Shown here in pieces: positions 10,901 through 19,893 of a stretch of 64,000 nucleotides of DNA. A program made the position numbers and the translations under genes. This DNA is from Sphingobacterium sp. ML3W (GTDB lineage: Bacteria > Bacteroidota > Bacteroidia > Sphingobacteriales > Sphingobacteriaceae). Location of the stretch: contig NZ_CP107036.1 of the NCBI RefSeq assembly GCF_029542085.1, positions 2,108,001 to 2,172,000 on the forward strand. Direction: 5' to 3'. The notes below the pieces were generated by a model, which made no database searches, was not told the DNA's origin, and worked only from the letters and a program-made list of their open reading frames with translations. How positions within the stretch are numbered: the first letter of the stretch is position 1; every line of letters starts with the position of its first letter.

Positions 10901-10989
10901 CCTTGTTTATTATCCCTGCAATTTATTACATGTGGTCAAGACCAAAGAAACACAGACCTGAATTTGATAACATAAAAAGCTACGAATAG
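7906..10989 (+). CDS. RND-family multidrug efflux pump, inner-membrane subunit (HAE1-like)
   Basis: A 1027-residue proton-driven transporter of the hydrophobe/amphiphile efflux class. It has the standard layout: first membrane helix, large periplasmic porter domain, a block of helices, then the repeat. The proton-relay aspartates are Asp401 and Asp402 in GLVVDDGIVV, and the second-half motif LIGLVTKNGILIVEFANQ is present. Adaptor and TolC genes flank it at 6- and 7-base gaps. Substrates cannot be predicted, and no regulator gene is adjacent. Confidence 0.95.
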   Translation: MNLSAVFIKRPVLTIVVNITIILFGYIGFSFLGVREYPSIDPAIVSVRTNYAGANPDIIESQITEPLEKAINSIDGIRNISSSSNQGSSNITIEFDLKKNLEEAANDVRDKVSQAVRSLPQDIDAPPVVSKADADSDPIITLTLQSETRDKLSLSDYAENVISERLQTIPGVSSTQIYGQKRYAMRLWLNPDRMAAYGITASDIRTALNNQNVELPSGKIVGNTTELTVKTVGNLSTPEQFNNIVLKADSTRLVKFIDIGRAEIDAENLETKMVSNGKQLVGVAIIPQPGTNYLDIADNFYKMLDQMKEDIPQDISINIASDNTKFIKKSVVEVAETLLISIVLVTLIIYFFFRDWGIALRPLLDIPVSLIATFFIMYIFGFSINVLTLLAIVLATGLVVDDGIVVTENIFKKVEEGMSPIEAALKGSKEIFFAVISISITLASVFLPVIFLEGFVGRLFREFGVVIASAVLVSAFVSLTLTPMLNAYLIKGGGHKKTRFYEWTEPMFVKMNKGYANSLDKFMKFKWISFPILLICFVIIAVIFSSIKKETAPYDDRSAIMVNVTGPEGATYEYMDRYMQELDKLVYDSIPENKISLNITSPGFGASSVNSGRIRMTLVDPEERTRSQDDVAKELTKWTKKYDGVRVNVSQTPTISMNRRGGLPVQYIIQAQNFEKLQEKIPEFMNEVNNDPTFSTTDINLKFNKPELHVEIDRLKALSMGVSVLDVSQSLQLLLSGQRFAYFMRDGKQYQVIGQVDNNRRATPTDLTSIYVRNNIGQLIQLDNVVNVKEESSPPQLYHNNRYMSATVSAGLAPGMSMSDGIAAMDRIKEKVLDQSFTTDLSGESRDFVESSSNTLFAFGLALLLIYLILAAQFESFLDPFIIILTVPMAVAGALISLWLFDQTWNIFSQIGTIMLIGLVTKNGILIVEFANQMREEGMEKFEAIMHSAESRLRPILMTSLAIALGALPIAMSLGAASTSRIGMGVVIVGGTIFSLILTLFIIPAIYYMWSRPKKHRPEFDNIKSYE

Positions 10990-10996
10990 ATCAGAC

Positions 10997-12298
10997 ATGA
11001 AGAGAAATGTAATCATAACACTGCTGCTTAGTTTCATCCTAATTCAAGCCCATGCACAACAAATGTTGACGCTAGAAGAAGCATTGACAACCACTTTGAG
11101 CAACAACTTTAATATCCTTTTGGCCAAAAATGACAACAAAATAGACATTGAAAACACAAGCCTCGGTAGTGCTGGAATGCTGCCTGCAGTCACCGGAACT
11201 TTTAGCAGGAGCAATTCTATCCAAAATTCCCGGCAAGTAAGAAATGACGGGCAGGTGCAGCAGATTTCCAACGCGAAAAACGACAACATGTCCTATGGAG
11301 TCAATCTCAACTGGACAGTATTTGACGGATTCGGTATGTTTGCCCGTCGCGATAGGTTCAAAGAAATACAGCGTCAAGGTGAGGCCGAAATCAAATTTGA
11401 GGTAATCAGTCAATTGAGTGAAGTTATCGCTACCTATTACGGTTTAGTGCAACAAAAGCGTTTATTGAATGCTTTAGATACGACCATTACCCTGTCTCAA
11501 TATCGCGTTACCCTAGCCGAGAACCGTTTGGAGATCGGAAAGGGATCTAAATTAGATTTACTGAATGCAAAAGTAGATCTAAATACTGATCAGACCAATT
11601 TGCTACGTCAACGGGAGAGTTTCCAAAACACCAAGACCTACCTGAACCAGCTCATGACCCGTGATCTAGGCATAGATTTTCAAGTTGAAGACGAAATGAA
11701 ATTGAATACCGACCTTAAACTGGGCGATCTGATCCAGATCGCGGATCAACAGAATCCGCAGGTACAGCTCGCGCTTATCAACAGACGAGTTGCCGAACTA
11801 AACCTAAAAGCAGTAAAAGCAGAACGTTATCCCAAAATAGGCCTGAATACAGGCTATAACTGGAATGAATCCCACTCCTCATTGGGTTTCTCCACTGAGA
11901 ACAAAAATAAAGGTCTCAACTACGGCGTTACTGCTTCCCTGAATATCTTTAATGGATTTATTCAAAACAGAAATGAAAGGATTGCCAAATTTCAGGTACA
12001 AAGCACCGAAATACAGATCCAACAACAAAAGCAGAGTATACAGGCACAAGTTAGGACACTATTTCAAACCTATATCACTAACATCGAATTAGCGGACGTA
12101 GAAAAAAAGAATGAGGAGCTCGCCAAAGAAAATCTAAATATCACCATGGATAAATTCCGTATAGGAACAATCACGACCCTTGAGGTTAGAACGGCGCAAC
12201 TAAATTATATCAATGCCATGACACGAAGCTATACTGCACAATACGATGCAAAGGTTTCGGAAATACGCCTGAAAGAATTAACAGGCGAAACATATTAG
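10997..12298 (+). CDS. TolC-family outer-membrane efflux channel
   Basis: A 433-residue protein with a cleavable signal peptide (LLLSFILIQAHAQ) and two copies of the TolC helical repeat. It begins MLTLEEALTTTLSNNFNI, a usual family start, and ends in a coiled-coil segment with ANLEVRTAQ-like spacing (TTLEVRTAQLNY). It completes the tripartite pump encoded upstream. A strong terminator follows. Confidence 0.94.
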   Translation: MKRNVIITLLLSFILIQAHAQQMLTLEEALTTTLSNNFNILLAKNDNKIDIENTSLGSAGMLPAVTGTFSRSNSIQNSRQVRNDGQVQQISNAKNDNMSYGVNLNWTVFDGFGMFARRDRFKEIQRQGEAEIKFEVISQLSEVIATYYGLVQQKRLLNALDTTITLSQYRVTLAENRLEIGKGSKLDLLNAKVDLNTDQTNLLRQRESFQNTKTYLNQLMTRDLGIDFQVEDEMKLNTDLKLGDLIQIADQQNPQVQLALINRRVAELNLKAVKAERYPKIGLNTGYNWNESHSSLGFSTENKNKGLNYGVTASLNIFNGFIQNRNERIAKFQVQSTEIQIQQQKQSIQAQVRTLFQTYITNIELADVEKKNEELAKENLNITMDKFRIGTITTLEVRTAQLNYINAMTRSYTAQYDAKVSEIRLKELTGETY

Positions 12299-12365
12299 TT
12301 TTCATGAATTATTTTGCTGCAAGTGAGCAGCAGAACCAATCTGTTCACATTGGAAATTGACTATT

Positions 12366-12400
12366 AAAAAAGCTCCTGAAAAATTTCAGGAGCTTTTTTT
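12366..12400. terminator. Bidirectional terminator between the RND operon and the 12.4 kb gene
   Basis: Long hairpin: AAAAAAGCTCCTGAAA pairs with TTTCAGGAGCTTTTTT. A-run on one side and T-run on the other serve both converging genes. Confidence 0.9.
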
Positions 12401-12417
12401 ATCGGAAGTCGTTCTTA

Positions 12418-12684
12418 TTAATAGTCAATTGCAATAATAGACCGAAGTGGGATCAATACGCCACTTTTGATCTGGATATATCTATCGGTTAATGACCACA
12501 CTGTGGTTTCGATACGCTTTGGTCCGGAATCTGTTTGAAAGGCTATTTCAGTCTTGGATTTAAATTCGTTTCCCAACCGAAGGGCCCCTTTCAATTTATC
12601 CATAAAACTCGATGACTTATCTTCACTCGCAGGGATAAATTTAAATTGAGGAATTTCCTCTTTAGCTATTAGTTCTCCAACCAT
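12418..12684 (-). CDS. Small conserved-looking hypothetical protein
   Basis: An 88-residue polar protein with no signal peptide or membrane segment and no motif I recognise. The C-terminal half alternates hydrophobic residues (TTVWSLTDRYIQIKSGVLIP), suggesting a small beta domain. It has a proper ATG start, is bounded downstream by a bidirectional terminator and has its own upstream region, so it is likely real. Confidence 0.6.
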   Translation of the reverse strand: MVGELIAKEEIPQFKFIPASEDKSSSFMDKLKGALRLGNEFKSKTEIAFQTDSGPKRIETTVWSLTDRYIQIKSGVLIPLRSIIAIDY

Positions 12685-13007
12685 AATATTAGCATTTAAT
12701 GTGTAAATTTAATGTTTCGCGTTACACTAGATATAACGTGATAAAACCAATCTTATTTTATTATTTTATGCCATTGGCTTATTTAAATCTACCTAATCCG
12801 ATGATAATAATCAATTAAATATTTGAAAACTATCATTTATTTTACAATAAAAAAACGATTGACAGCTTTCCGCTTTTTTGTCTATTTATGCCCAAAAACT
12901 ACCCAACAGTTTATATTATCGGAATATCTTAAAATTTTGTCATTTCATTTTGAATTTAAGCCACAAATCAGTCATATTGCCTAATTTTGCAAAAAACTAA
13001 ACAACAG
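12685..13007. other. Divergent AT-rich intergenic region (323 bases)
   Basis: Separates the 88-residue hypothetical gene from the thioesterase gene. It is very AT-rich and holds no supportable reading frame. A TAATTTTG element (TAnnTTTG consensus) at 12982-12989 sits 18 bases before the thioesterase ATG, but no TTTG was found at the expected spacing. No other structure was seen. Confidence 0.4.
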
Positions 13008-13733
13008 ATGGAAAAATCAGTCTTTGAGAAAAACTGGGAAATTTATTTCACACAATGTTACTCCAATGGTCGTATCCGTTTCTCCGACTTGTCAAATATT
13101 CTTCAACTTACTGCTGGCGAACATGCGACCAATGTTGGTTTCGGTTTTAAAGAAATGGCCAAACACAACCAAACTTGGGTGCTCAGTCGAATGCGTATTG
13201 AAATCAACAGATTACCCAAATGGATGGACATTGTCCAGGTAAAAACATGGATACAAGAACTAGAAGGTGCGCGCTCTACACGTAATTTCGAAATTTTGGT
13301 GAATGGGCAGGTGTATGTCACGGCGACAAGCTATTGGGCGGTAATCAATACCGTAAAAAGAAGTTCCGAAGATCTGGCTATTTCGGCTGCGGGCTTTACA
13401 ACTTACCCCGATCGCCCTGCAACACAACGACCATTCTCAAAGTTGGATATTTCTCAGCTTGTCAAAAATATAGATCAATATATTGTCAAGTTATCCGACC
13501 TTGATATTGTCAATCATGCCAATAATGTCAAATACCTGGATTGGTGTATGGATAGACTCCCAATCGAACTCGTGCTGACCAATCAGATCAAATCGTTGGA
13601 GATGAATTACCTCAGAGAACTTCGTTACAATGACACAGTGGACATTAACGGCGATTCAACGGATAAAGGCTATTTTATGACCGTGACAAAACAACAACGT
13701 ATTCATTTTGCACTGGAAGTAGAAACTAAATAA
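13008..13733 (+). CDS. Acyl-ACP thioesterase family protein
   Basis: Predicted to release fatty acids from acyl carrier protein. About 241 residues in two hot-dog folds: the first contains WEIYFTQCYSNGRIRFSDLSNILQ and the second restarts at DLDIVNHANNVKYLDWCMD, where Asn-His-Asn is the typical active-site segment. I chose the ATG at 13008. A TTG start at 12987 would overlap the likely promoter element TAATTTTG and adds only Lys/Gln residues. It is monocistronic, ending at a terminator shared with the convergent cluster. Confidence 0.82.
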   Translation: MEKSVFEKNWEIYFTQCYSNGRIRFSDLSNILQLTAGEHATNVGFGFKEMAKHNQTWVLSRMRIEINRLPKWMDIVQVKTWIQELEGARSTRNFEILVNGQVYVTATSYWAVINTVKRSSEDLAISAAGFTTYPDRPATQRPFSKLDISQLVKNIDQYIVKLSDLDIVNHANNVKYLDWCMDRLPIELVLTNQIKSLEMNYLRELRYNDTVDINGDSTDKGYFMTVTKQQRIHFALEVETK

Positions 13734-13742
13734 CAATAAAAT

Positions 13743-13770
13743 AAAAAAGGAGGCTTGGGCCTCCTTTTTT
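13743..13770. terminator. Bidirectional terminator
   Basis: Hairpin AAAAAAGGAGGC-TTGG-GCCTCCTTTTTT between two convergent genes. Confidence 0.9.
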
Positions 13771-13791
13771 ATTTTGCGCAAAGCATATGTA

Positions 13792-14421
13792 CTATGCAAA
13801 TGCCTTGTCTCCTTTTTTGTAAGGAAAGTTCCCGTCATATTTTCCAGGAATTTTGACAAAACGTAATGCTTTTGTACAACCCAATTCTGAGTTAAAGAAA
13901 CCTGTCAACGTCAATTGCTTAAACATTGTGAACCAGTGTGGTGGATCATTTTCTACGTAATTATACAATTGATTTTGTTTTTCTTTGTTTTTCTCCAGGA
14001 TGTCCTTTTGCTCTTCAGCTTGTTTCTTATTAAACTCATTTGCTTCTTTATCCAAAGCTGCTGCTACCGCTGTGCGATCTGCAGCCGAAAGCTCAAGGAA
14101 AGGTTTTCCTTTGACTTCTTTTGCTTTATTATCCAAGCTTGCAAGACCAGTTATAAATGCTTTTTGTTGCTTTTCAGTGTAACAGTCACGGACCATCACA
14201 GGAATAAAGCTTCCTACACCAGCTTCTTTCGCTCCAGGAGTAGCTGTCGCAGGTAAAATAGCCTCAGCTAGATCGCCCAACAAATCTGTCGTTTTTGCTT
14301 CAAATAAGCCTTCCACATCCTTTGTAGCCGAACGCGTACAGCCTTCCAAAAATAAATTGGCGCCGATAACGGTACCTCCTAAAATCAAGGCAACCCGTTG
14401 TAATGCTTCTCTTCTATTCAT
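13792..14421 (-). CDS. Gluconate 2-dehydrogenase subunit 3-like lipoprotein
   Basis: A 209-residue small subunit (Gluconate_2-dh3 family) that accompanies GMC-type flavin dehydrogenases and aids their Tat export. The N-terminus has a twin-arginine start (Arg3-Arg4 in MNRREALQ), a hydrophobic stretch and a lipobox (LEGC, Cys28), so export as a Tat lipoprotein is likely. The body contains ILPATATPGAKEAGVGSFI, typical of the family. It is the last gene of the exported sugar-oxidation cluster; its partner is most likely the GMC protein encoded at 15894-17579. Confidence 0.86.
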   Translation of the reverse strand: MNRREALQRVALILGGTVIGANLFLEGCTRSATKDVEGLFEAKTTDLLGDLAEAILPATATPGAKEAGVGSFIPVMVRDCYTEKQQKAFITGLASLDNKAKEVKGKPFLELSAADRTAVAAALDKEANEFNKKQAEEQKDILEKNKEKQNQLYNYVENDPPHWFTMFKQLTLTGFFNSELGCTKALRFVKIPGKYDGNFPYKKGDKAFA

Positions 14422-14440
14422 ACTACTAAATATCTTAATT

Positions 14441-15874
14441 TTAGAAATTATATTTCATTTCCCAACCTTGTCTGTAATTACGTTTGACATACTGATTCAC
14501 ATGATCAAAGTTTGTCACACGCATATTGTCATTATCCCATAACAATTTTAGATTACGTCCTGGATATTTTCCATCTAAACGTAAATCAGCGCCTCTAATT
14601 GCTAGGTTAGCCATCAACAAAGCTTCAGTTAATGGACCAGCAATTTCAAATGGTGAACTTACTTCTTTTTTACCATAACCAGCTTGACAAGCTTCCACCC
14701 ATTGTGCATAGTGGCCTGACTCTTGTCCCGGTACACGTGCATATTTCTGAGCAACTTGATCTTTTCTTGATGTTGGTAACAAACGTGCATTTTGACCGTA
14801 AGTATCCGCAAGGATCTTACCTTTGGTACCGACTAACAAGATACCGTTACCACCATCACCGAAGATTTCATTTGGTCCCAGTTCATCCGGACGTGCAGGT
14901 TGAATACCACCGTCCATCCAATGTAATGTTACAGGACCATTTGTACGCGGTGTTTTAGGGAATGTTAATGTCGCATGACTTGATGGCGGGCAGCTCTCAG
15001 GGAAATAACCACGTTTGAACTCATCCACATAAACAGAACCTACAGTTGCCTGTACATCTTGCACATAAGTCAGACCTAAGGTACTGAAAGGAACTTCCAA
15101 CAAGTGACAACCCATATCACCCAATGCACCAGTACCGTAATCCCACCAGCCACGCCAGTTGAACGGCACCAATTTATCTACATACTCCTTGTGAGGAGCA
15201 GTTCCCAACCAAAGATCCCAATCCAATTCTTTCGGAATTTCAGCCTTACCTGTAGGCCATGCAATACCGGAAGGCCATACTGGACGGTCAGTCCAGCAAT
15301 ATACTGTATGTACATCACCGATTAAACCAGCTTCGTACCATTCACGGACAAAACGTGGCCCATCGTTGGATGCCCCTTGGTTTCCCATCTGGGTTACAAC
15401 TTTATATTTCTTCGCGGCATGCGTCAGTGCTCTTGCTTCCCAGACATCATGAGTCAATGGTTTCTGAACATAGACGTGCTTGCCCAATTGCATCGCTGCC
15501 AAGGCCTGAATCGCATGTTGATGATCTGGAGTAGAAACAGAAACAGCTTCAATGCGTTTATGCTCTTTGTCCAACATCTCCCGATAATCTTTATAATATT
15601 TTGCTTTTGGGTAACGTTTCAACGCACCCGCAGCACGACGATCATCCACGTCACATAAGAAAGCGAGATCCGCTTTACCTGAATCATGAAATGAGTTAAT
15701 GTCGCTGAATCCTTTACCACCTACACCAATACCAGCTATTTGTAACTTATCACTAGGAGCGATGAAACCATTTCCTCCTAATACATGACGAGGAACGATC
15801 ATAAAGGCTGCCGCAGCGGTTGCCGCAGTCTTTAAGAAATCTCTTCTACTCGACTTATTTGAGTTATTTTCCAT
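14441..15874 (-). CDS. Exported Gfo/Idh/MocA-family oxidoreductase
   Basis: A 477-residue NAD(P)-dependent sugar oxidoreductase-like protein. It has a twin-arginine signal (SSRRDFLK) followed by an Ala-rich hydrophobic stretch, so the mature protein is probably periplasmic. A Rossmann block (IAGIGVGGKGF) and the catalytic Lys of the KPLTHD segment are visible; the usual Glu before Lys-Pro is Gln here (VQKP). I chose the ATG at 15874, since an earlier ATG at 15883 adds only three residues. The cofactor is usually tightly bound in exported members. It sits between the GMC gene and the small-subunit gene. Confidence 0.88.
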   Translation of the reverse strand: MENNSNKSSRRDFLKTAATAAAAFMIVPRHVLGGNGFIAPSDKLQIAGIGVGGKGFSDINSFHDSGKADLAFLCDVDDRRAAGALKRYPKAKYYKDYREMLDKEHKRIEAVSVSTPDHQHAIQALAAMQLGKHVYVQKPLTHDVWEARALTHAAKKYKVVTQMGNQGASNDGPRFVREWYEAGLIGDVHTVYCWTDRPVWPSGIAWPTGKAEIPKELDWDLWLGTAPHKEYVDKLVPFNWRGWWDYGTGALGDMGCHLLEVPFSTLGLTYVQDVQATVGSVYVDEFKRGYFPESCPPSSHATLTFPKTPRTNGPVTLHWMDGGIQPARPDELGPNEIFGDGGNGILLVGTKGKILADTYGQNARLLPTSRKDQVAQKYARVPGQESGHYAQWVEACQAGYGKKEVSSPFEIAGPLTEALLMANLAIRGADLRLDGKYPGRNLKLLWDNDNMRVTNFDHVNQYVKRNYRQGWEMKYNF

Positions 15875-15893
15875 TGTTATCAATCTTTAGCTA

Positions 15894-17579
15894 TTAGATA
15901 TTACCTTTTTTCAATTCACTAACTGCATAATCGACCGCACGCGCAGTAAGTGCCATATAAGTAAGTGAAGGGTTGACACAACCAGCAGAAGTCATACAAG
16001 CACCGTCTGTAACAAATACATTCAACGCATCCCAAACCTGGTTATTACCGTTCAATACCGATGTTTTAGGATCGAGCCCCATACGCGCTGTTCCCATCTC
16101 ATGGATACCTTGGCCAAGTCCATATACGTTGTCATATGTATAGGTATCTTTTACGCCAATGCTTTCCAGCATTTCCTTCATTTCATTTTGCATGTCAGCA
16201 CGCATCTTCAATTCATTATCTTTGATTTCGGCATCAAATGATAATACAGGCAAACCCCATTTATCTTTTTTGCTTTTATCAAGCGTAATTTTATTTTCAT
16301 GGTACGGTAAGGTTTCTCCGAAAGCCGTAAAGCCCACGTTCCAGTTACCTGGTTCACAGATAGCATCTTTCCATGCACCACCAACTTCCATCTCTGCAAC
16401 AGCACCAGACCAACGGCCTCTACCTGCGGCACCTTGATAGCCAAATCCACGAACGTAATCACGTTTCTTCGTATCGCCATCAACGTTTACAAAACGTGGC
16501 ACATATAAGCCTGTTGGACGACGTCCAAAAACATAGCTATCCAAATATCCTTCCACATTACCACCGGCACCACAACGGAAGTGGTGATCCATTAAATTGT
16601 GACCAAGCTCTCCACTGCTACTTCCAAGACCACCTTCCCATACGTCGGTAGCTGAGTTCATCAATACCCAAGTCGAATTTAGTGCCGATGCGCACACAAA
16701 AATAACCTTAGCAAAGAACTCATAGGTTTTGTTTGTTTCAGCATCAACAATTTCAACACCCTTCGCTTTTTTCGTATTTTTATCGTAGATAATCTTTGTA
16801 ACAATAGAAAACGGACGTAATGTTAGGTTGTTCGTTTTTTTCGCTGCCGGTAAAGTTGCCGATTGTGTACTAAAATAAGCACCAAAGTTACAACCTAACC
16901 AACATTGATTTTGATATTGACAGTTGACACGGCCCTCATGTGGCACAGTGATATTCGCTGTCCGTCCCATAATGAAATGACGCTTGCCACCGTATTGTTT
17001 TTTCAATCGTTCAGCCAAATCCTTTTCAACAATATTCATCGGCATTGGCGGCATATAATCACCGTCAGGAAGCGAAGCAACCCCGTCTCTATTCCCAGAG
17101 ATACCAGCAAATTTTTCCGCATAGCTATACCAAGGTGCAATATCTTTATAACGGATCGGCCAATCTACCCCATGCCCATCTTTCAAGTTAGCCTCGAAAT
17201 CTAGGTCACCAAGGCGATAAGATTGTCTACCCCACATTAATGATCTACCACCTACATGATACCCACGATACCAATCAAAACGCTTCACCTCTGTATAAGG
17301 ACTATCTTTCTCATTCGCCCAAAGGTCAAGGTTCTTTTCGTTCAATGGATAATCTCTGCGCAATACTGGATAATCCTCAATCATTTGCTGGGTACGACCA
17401 CCAGCATGAGGCCATTCCCATGGCATTTTGTTTGGCGCAGTATAATCCTTAATGTGTTCGATGTTACGACCACGCTCTAGCATAATTGTTTTCAGTCCTT
17501 TTTCTGTCAATTCTTTCGCAGCCCATCCACCACTTATCCCAGAACCGATTACAATCGCGTCATAAGTATTTGTTGCCAT
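15894..17579 (-). CDS. GMC-family FAD oxidoreductase (sugar dehydrogenase-like)
   Basis: A 561-residue flavoprotein. The FAD-binding Rossmann motif GSGISGGWAAKEL is at residues 12-24, the GGRSLMWGRQS block at 110-120, and the C-terminal GMC domain has His493 (HEMGTARM) and Asn536 (CVNPSLTYM) in the active-site positions. Cysteines 220, 226 and 230 form C-x5-C-x3-C, resembling the iron-sulfur segment of FAD-dependent glucose dehydrogenases. No signal peptide is visible, which fits piggy-back Tat export with the small subunit encoded downstream. It likely oxidises a sugar or glycoside, possibly at C3. No cytochrome subunit gene is nearby. Confidence 0.88.
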   Translation of the reverse strand: MATNTYDAIVIGSGISGGWAAKELTEKGLKTIMLERGRNIEHIKDYTAPNKMPWEWPHAGGRTQQMIEDYPVLRRDYPLNEKNLDLWANEKDSPYTEVKRFDWYRGYHVGGRSLMWGRQSYRLGDLDFEANLKDGHGVDWPIRYKDIAPWYSYAEKFAGISGNRDGVASLPDGDYMPPMPMNIVEKDLAERLKKQYGGKRHFIMGRTANITVPHEGRVNCQYQNQCWLGCNFGAYFSTQSATLPAAKKTNNLTLRPFSIVTKIIYDKNTKKAKGVEIVDAETNKTYEFFAKVIFVCASALNSTWVLMNSATDVWEGGLGSSSGELGHNLMDHHFRCGAGGNVEGYLDSYVFGRRPTGLYVPRFVNVDGDTKKRDYVRGFGYQGAAGRGRWSGAVAEMEVGGAWKDAICEPGNWNVGFTAFGETLPYHENKITLDKSKKDKWGLPVLSFDAEIKDNELKMRADMQNEMKEMLESIGVKDTYTYDNVYGLGQGIHEMGTARMGLDPKTSVLNGNNQVWDALNVFVTDGACMTSAGCVNPSLTYMALTARAVDYAVSELKKGNI

Positions 17580-17621
17580 CTCTCTTCTAATTATTTGTTT
17601 TTAAATAGTTATTTTTTCTGT

Positions 17622-18863
17622 TTAGTGTGCAGCCTTGGCATTATCTACTTTCTCATCTTTAAAGAGAGCTAGAAAGATAAAAAACACCACTGCGGCAATA
17701 ATCGCTGGAACAACCCAAGTATGATTCCAAAATCCAGCTAAATCTGTTGTCTTCAAATCTTTGTATTTGTCACCTACATAACCCGCGACCCAAAAGCCAA
17801 TCAACTGACCTACACCGTAAGTTGCCAATGTAATCAATCCCTGTGCAGCAGATTTATACTTAACTCCAGCTTTGCTATCTGTATAAATCTGTCCTGAAAC
17901 AAAGAAAAAGTCATAACAGATTCCATGTAAAGCGATACCGATAATTAACATAAATGAAAGTTCCCCTGCATTGCCATAAGCAAACAGTAGGTAACGGATT
18001 ACCCACGCCAACATTCCTACCAAGATTGTTTTCTTGAATCCAAATTTTGTAAAGAAAACCGGAAGAGCCAATAAGAAAAGTACCTCAGATGCTTGACCTA
18101 TCGTCATTTTACCAGTAGCATTTTCCAGCCCAATCTCAGAAAGAAAAGGATTTGCATTGGAATAATAGAATGCTAAAGGAATACAGATTAATACAGAGGA
18201 TACAAAAAAGATCAAAAAGTTTTTGTCTTTCAACAATTTGATAGCATCTAAGCCAATGATTGATGCAAATGATGGTTTCTCACCTTCGTCCAATTTAACG
18301 GGTGGTGTTTTAGGCAATGCGAAAGAGAAGATACCCAATACCAAAGAAGCAATACCCGATAGTAAGAAGGTATTTTTTAATGCGCCTTCAGAAGCCTTTG
18401 CATCCCAAAAATAGCTGATAACTAAACCTGCAATGATCCAACCAATTGTTCCCCAGATACGTATTCCTGAGAATTGCTTTTCCGGATTTGTTAATTGGCG
18501 AAATGAAACTGAACTAGTTAAAGCCAACGTTGGCATATAAAGAATCATATAAGCCAATACATAAGGATAAAAAGTAGACATATCGGCCGCACCATACATC
18601 TGATACATTAATACGGCACCGACCAAGTGCAAAACACCCAAAATACGTTCGGCATTAAAATAACGATCGGCAATCATTCCTACAATAAAGGGAGCGATAA
18701 TCGCACCCAATGACTGTGTCGAGAATACATTGGCCTTTTCAAATTCTGTTGCATGCAGATTCTTACTCAAAAAAGTGCCTAATGTGACAAACCATCCCCC
18801 CCAAATAAAAAATTCAAGGAACATCATGAAGGATAGTTTAAATTTTATTGTTGATGAAATCAT
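17622..18863 (-). CDS. NupG-like nucleoside:H+ symporter family transporter (MFS)
   Basis: A 413-residue inner-membrane protein with about 12 hydrophobic segments. The start FFIWGGWFVTLGTFL and the SLGAIIAPFIVGMIADRYF loop are typical of the NupG branch of the major facilitator superfamily. In this neighbourhood a sugar or sugar-derived substrate is as likely as a nucleoside. It is encoded 42 bases upstream of the GMC gene and may start a sub-operon, because a 91-base gap precedes it. Confidence 0.85.
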   Translation of the reverse strand: MISSTIKFKLSFMMFLEFFIWGGWFVTLGTFLSKNLHATEFEKANVFSTQSLGAIIAPFIVGMIADRYFNAERILGVLHLVGAVLMYQMYGAADMSTFYPYVLAYMILYMPTLALTSSVSFRQLTNPEKQFSGIRIWGTIGWIIAGLVISYFWDAKASEGALKNTFLLSGIASLVLGIFSFALPKTPPVKLDEGEKPSFASIIGLDAIKLLKDKNFLIFFVSSVLICIPLAFYYSNANPFLSEIGLENATGKMTIGQASEVLFLLALPVFFTKFGFKKTILVGMLAWVIRYLLFAYGNAGELSFMLIIGIALHGICYDFFFVSGQIYTDSKAGVKYKSAAQGLITLATYGVGQLIGFWVAGYVGDKYKDLKTTDLAGFWNHTWVVPAIIAAVVFFIFLALFKDEKVDNAKAAH

Positions 18864-18954
18864 AAATAAATGGTGTTTTACAATACTACTAATTGGTTTT
18901 ACCTGCTCAATTTAAGAAATTAAATCTAATTGTCAATAGTACACTATTAAAATA

Positions 18955-19878
18955 TTACAAAAAGCTATCGACCTCACGGTAGGCAGTTACCAATCTGTCT
19001 TCTCCCTCTTTACCGGGCTTAGAATTACCATGTTCCATACCCATTATACCCCTATATCCTTTAGTATGAATATGTTTGAAGACATTTTTATAATTGATCT
19101 CTCCTGTAGTGGGTTCTTTACGGCCCGGATTATCACCAATTTGAATATAGGCAATTTCATCCCAGCAACGGTTCATGTTAGCAATCAAATCCCCTTCTGT
19201 ACGTTGCATATGGTAGATATCGTACAATATTTTACAAGAAGGACTATTGACAGCCTTACACATCGCATAGGTTTCATGCGTCTGTTGTAAAAATAATTCC
19301 GGCGTATCACTTAGAGTCTCTAGCACCATCACCAGACCATGTGGTTCGAAGATCTCTGCCCCTCTACGCATCGCCTCAAGGATATTGCTGAATTGATTTC
19401 CCCAAGGTAATCTCCGTTCATAAAATCCAGGGACTACCGTAAGCCATTTTGCATTACAGCGCTTGGCCGCTTCTACAGACTTATGACAGGTTTCGACAAA
19501 TTTGTCTAAGAACTCTTTTTTACCTGTCGCTAAGGAAGGCATCCAATTTTGACCGCCATCAACGACAAATACACCCATCGTCATTCCCAATTTAGCCAAT
19601 AGGTCTCCTACTTTCTTTTGCTCGTCCAATGTACGACCGAGGTAACCGTTATCTTCAATTCCCCTGAAACCCAAATCATGCATATAGCGGATTTCGTCCA
19701 GAAAGTTGTCCCCTGCGTGATTCTTGAACATCCCTTGATGTGGTGCATAATTTAGATTGAATGTCTTTCCTTTATCCATCATATTGGTCGCATTTTGGTT
19801 TGTTGAGGCAAATGTATGCCCAGATAATCCGGCTCCAGCGGCCAAAAGGCCACTTTTTATAAAATCAGATCTTTTCAT
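18955..19878 (-). CDS. Exported sugar phosphate isomerase/epimerase-like TIM-barrel protein
   Basis: A 307-residue AP-endonuclease-2-fold TIM barrel resembling hydroxypyruvate isomerase and ketose epimerases. An N-terminal signal (MKRSDFIKSGLLAAGAGLSG) directs export. Metal-binding acid residues are plausible in VLETLSD, LYDIYHMQ and MGMEHGNS. By context it may act on the keto-sugar made by the oxidoreductases of the cluster. Family members in similar clusters have varied activities, so the exact reaction is open. Confidence 0.84.
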   Translation of the reverse strand: MKRSDFIKSGLLAAGAGLSGHTFASTNQNATNMMDKGKTFNLNYAPHQGMFKNHAGDNFLDEIRYMHDLGFRGIEDNGYLGRTLDEQKKVGDLLAKLGMTMGVFVVDGGQNWMPSLATGKKEFLDKFVETCHKSVEAAKRCNAKWLTVVPGFYERRLPWGNQFSNILEAMRRGAEIFEPHGLVMVLETLSDTPELFLQQTHETYAMCKAVNSPSCKILYDIYHMQRTEGDLIANMNRCWDEIAYIQIGDNPGRKEPTTGEINYKNVFKHIHTKGYRGIMGMEHGNSKPGKEGEDRLVTAYREVDSFL

Positions 19879-19893
19879 TTTGTTTATAGTTGA

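Noticed and set aside
12987-13007. Earlier TTG start for the acyl-ACP thioesterase
   Set aside because: It overlaps a probable promoter element; the ATG at 13008 matches the expected family start.
18936-18949. AATAGT-AC-ACTATT as a terminator between the sugar-cluster genes
   Set aside because: The stem is only six A/T-rich pairs with no T run; it may at most be a regulatory half-site.
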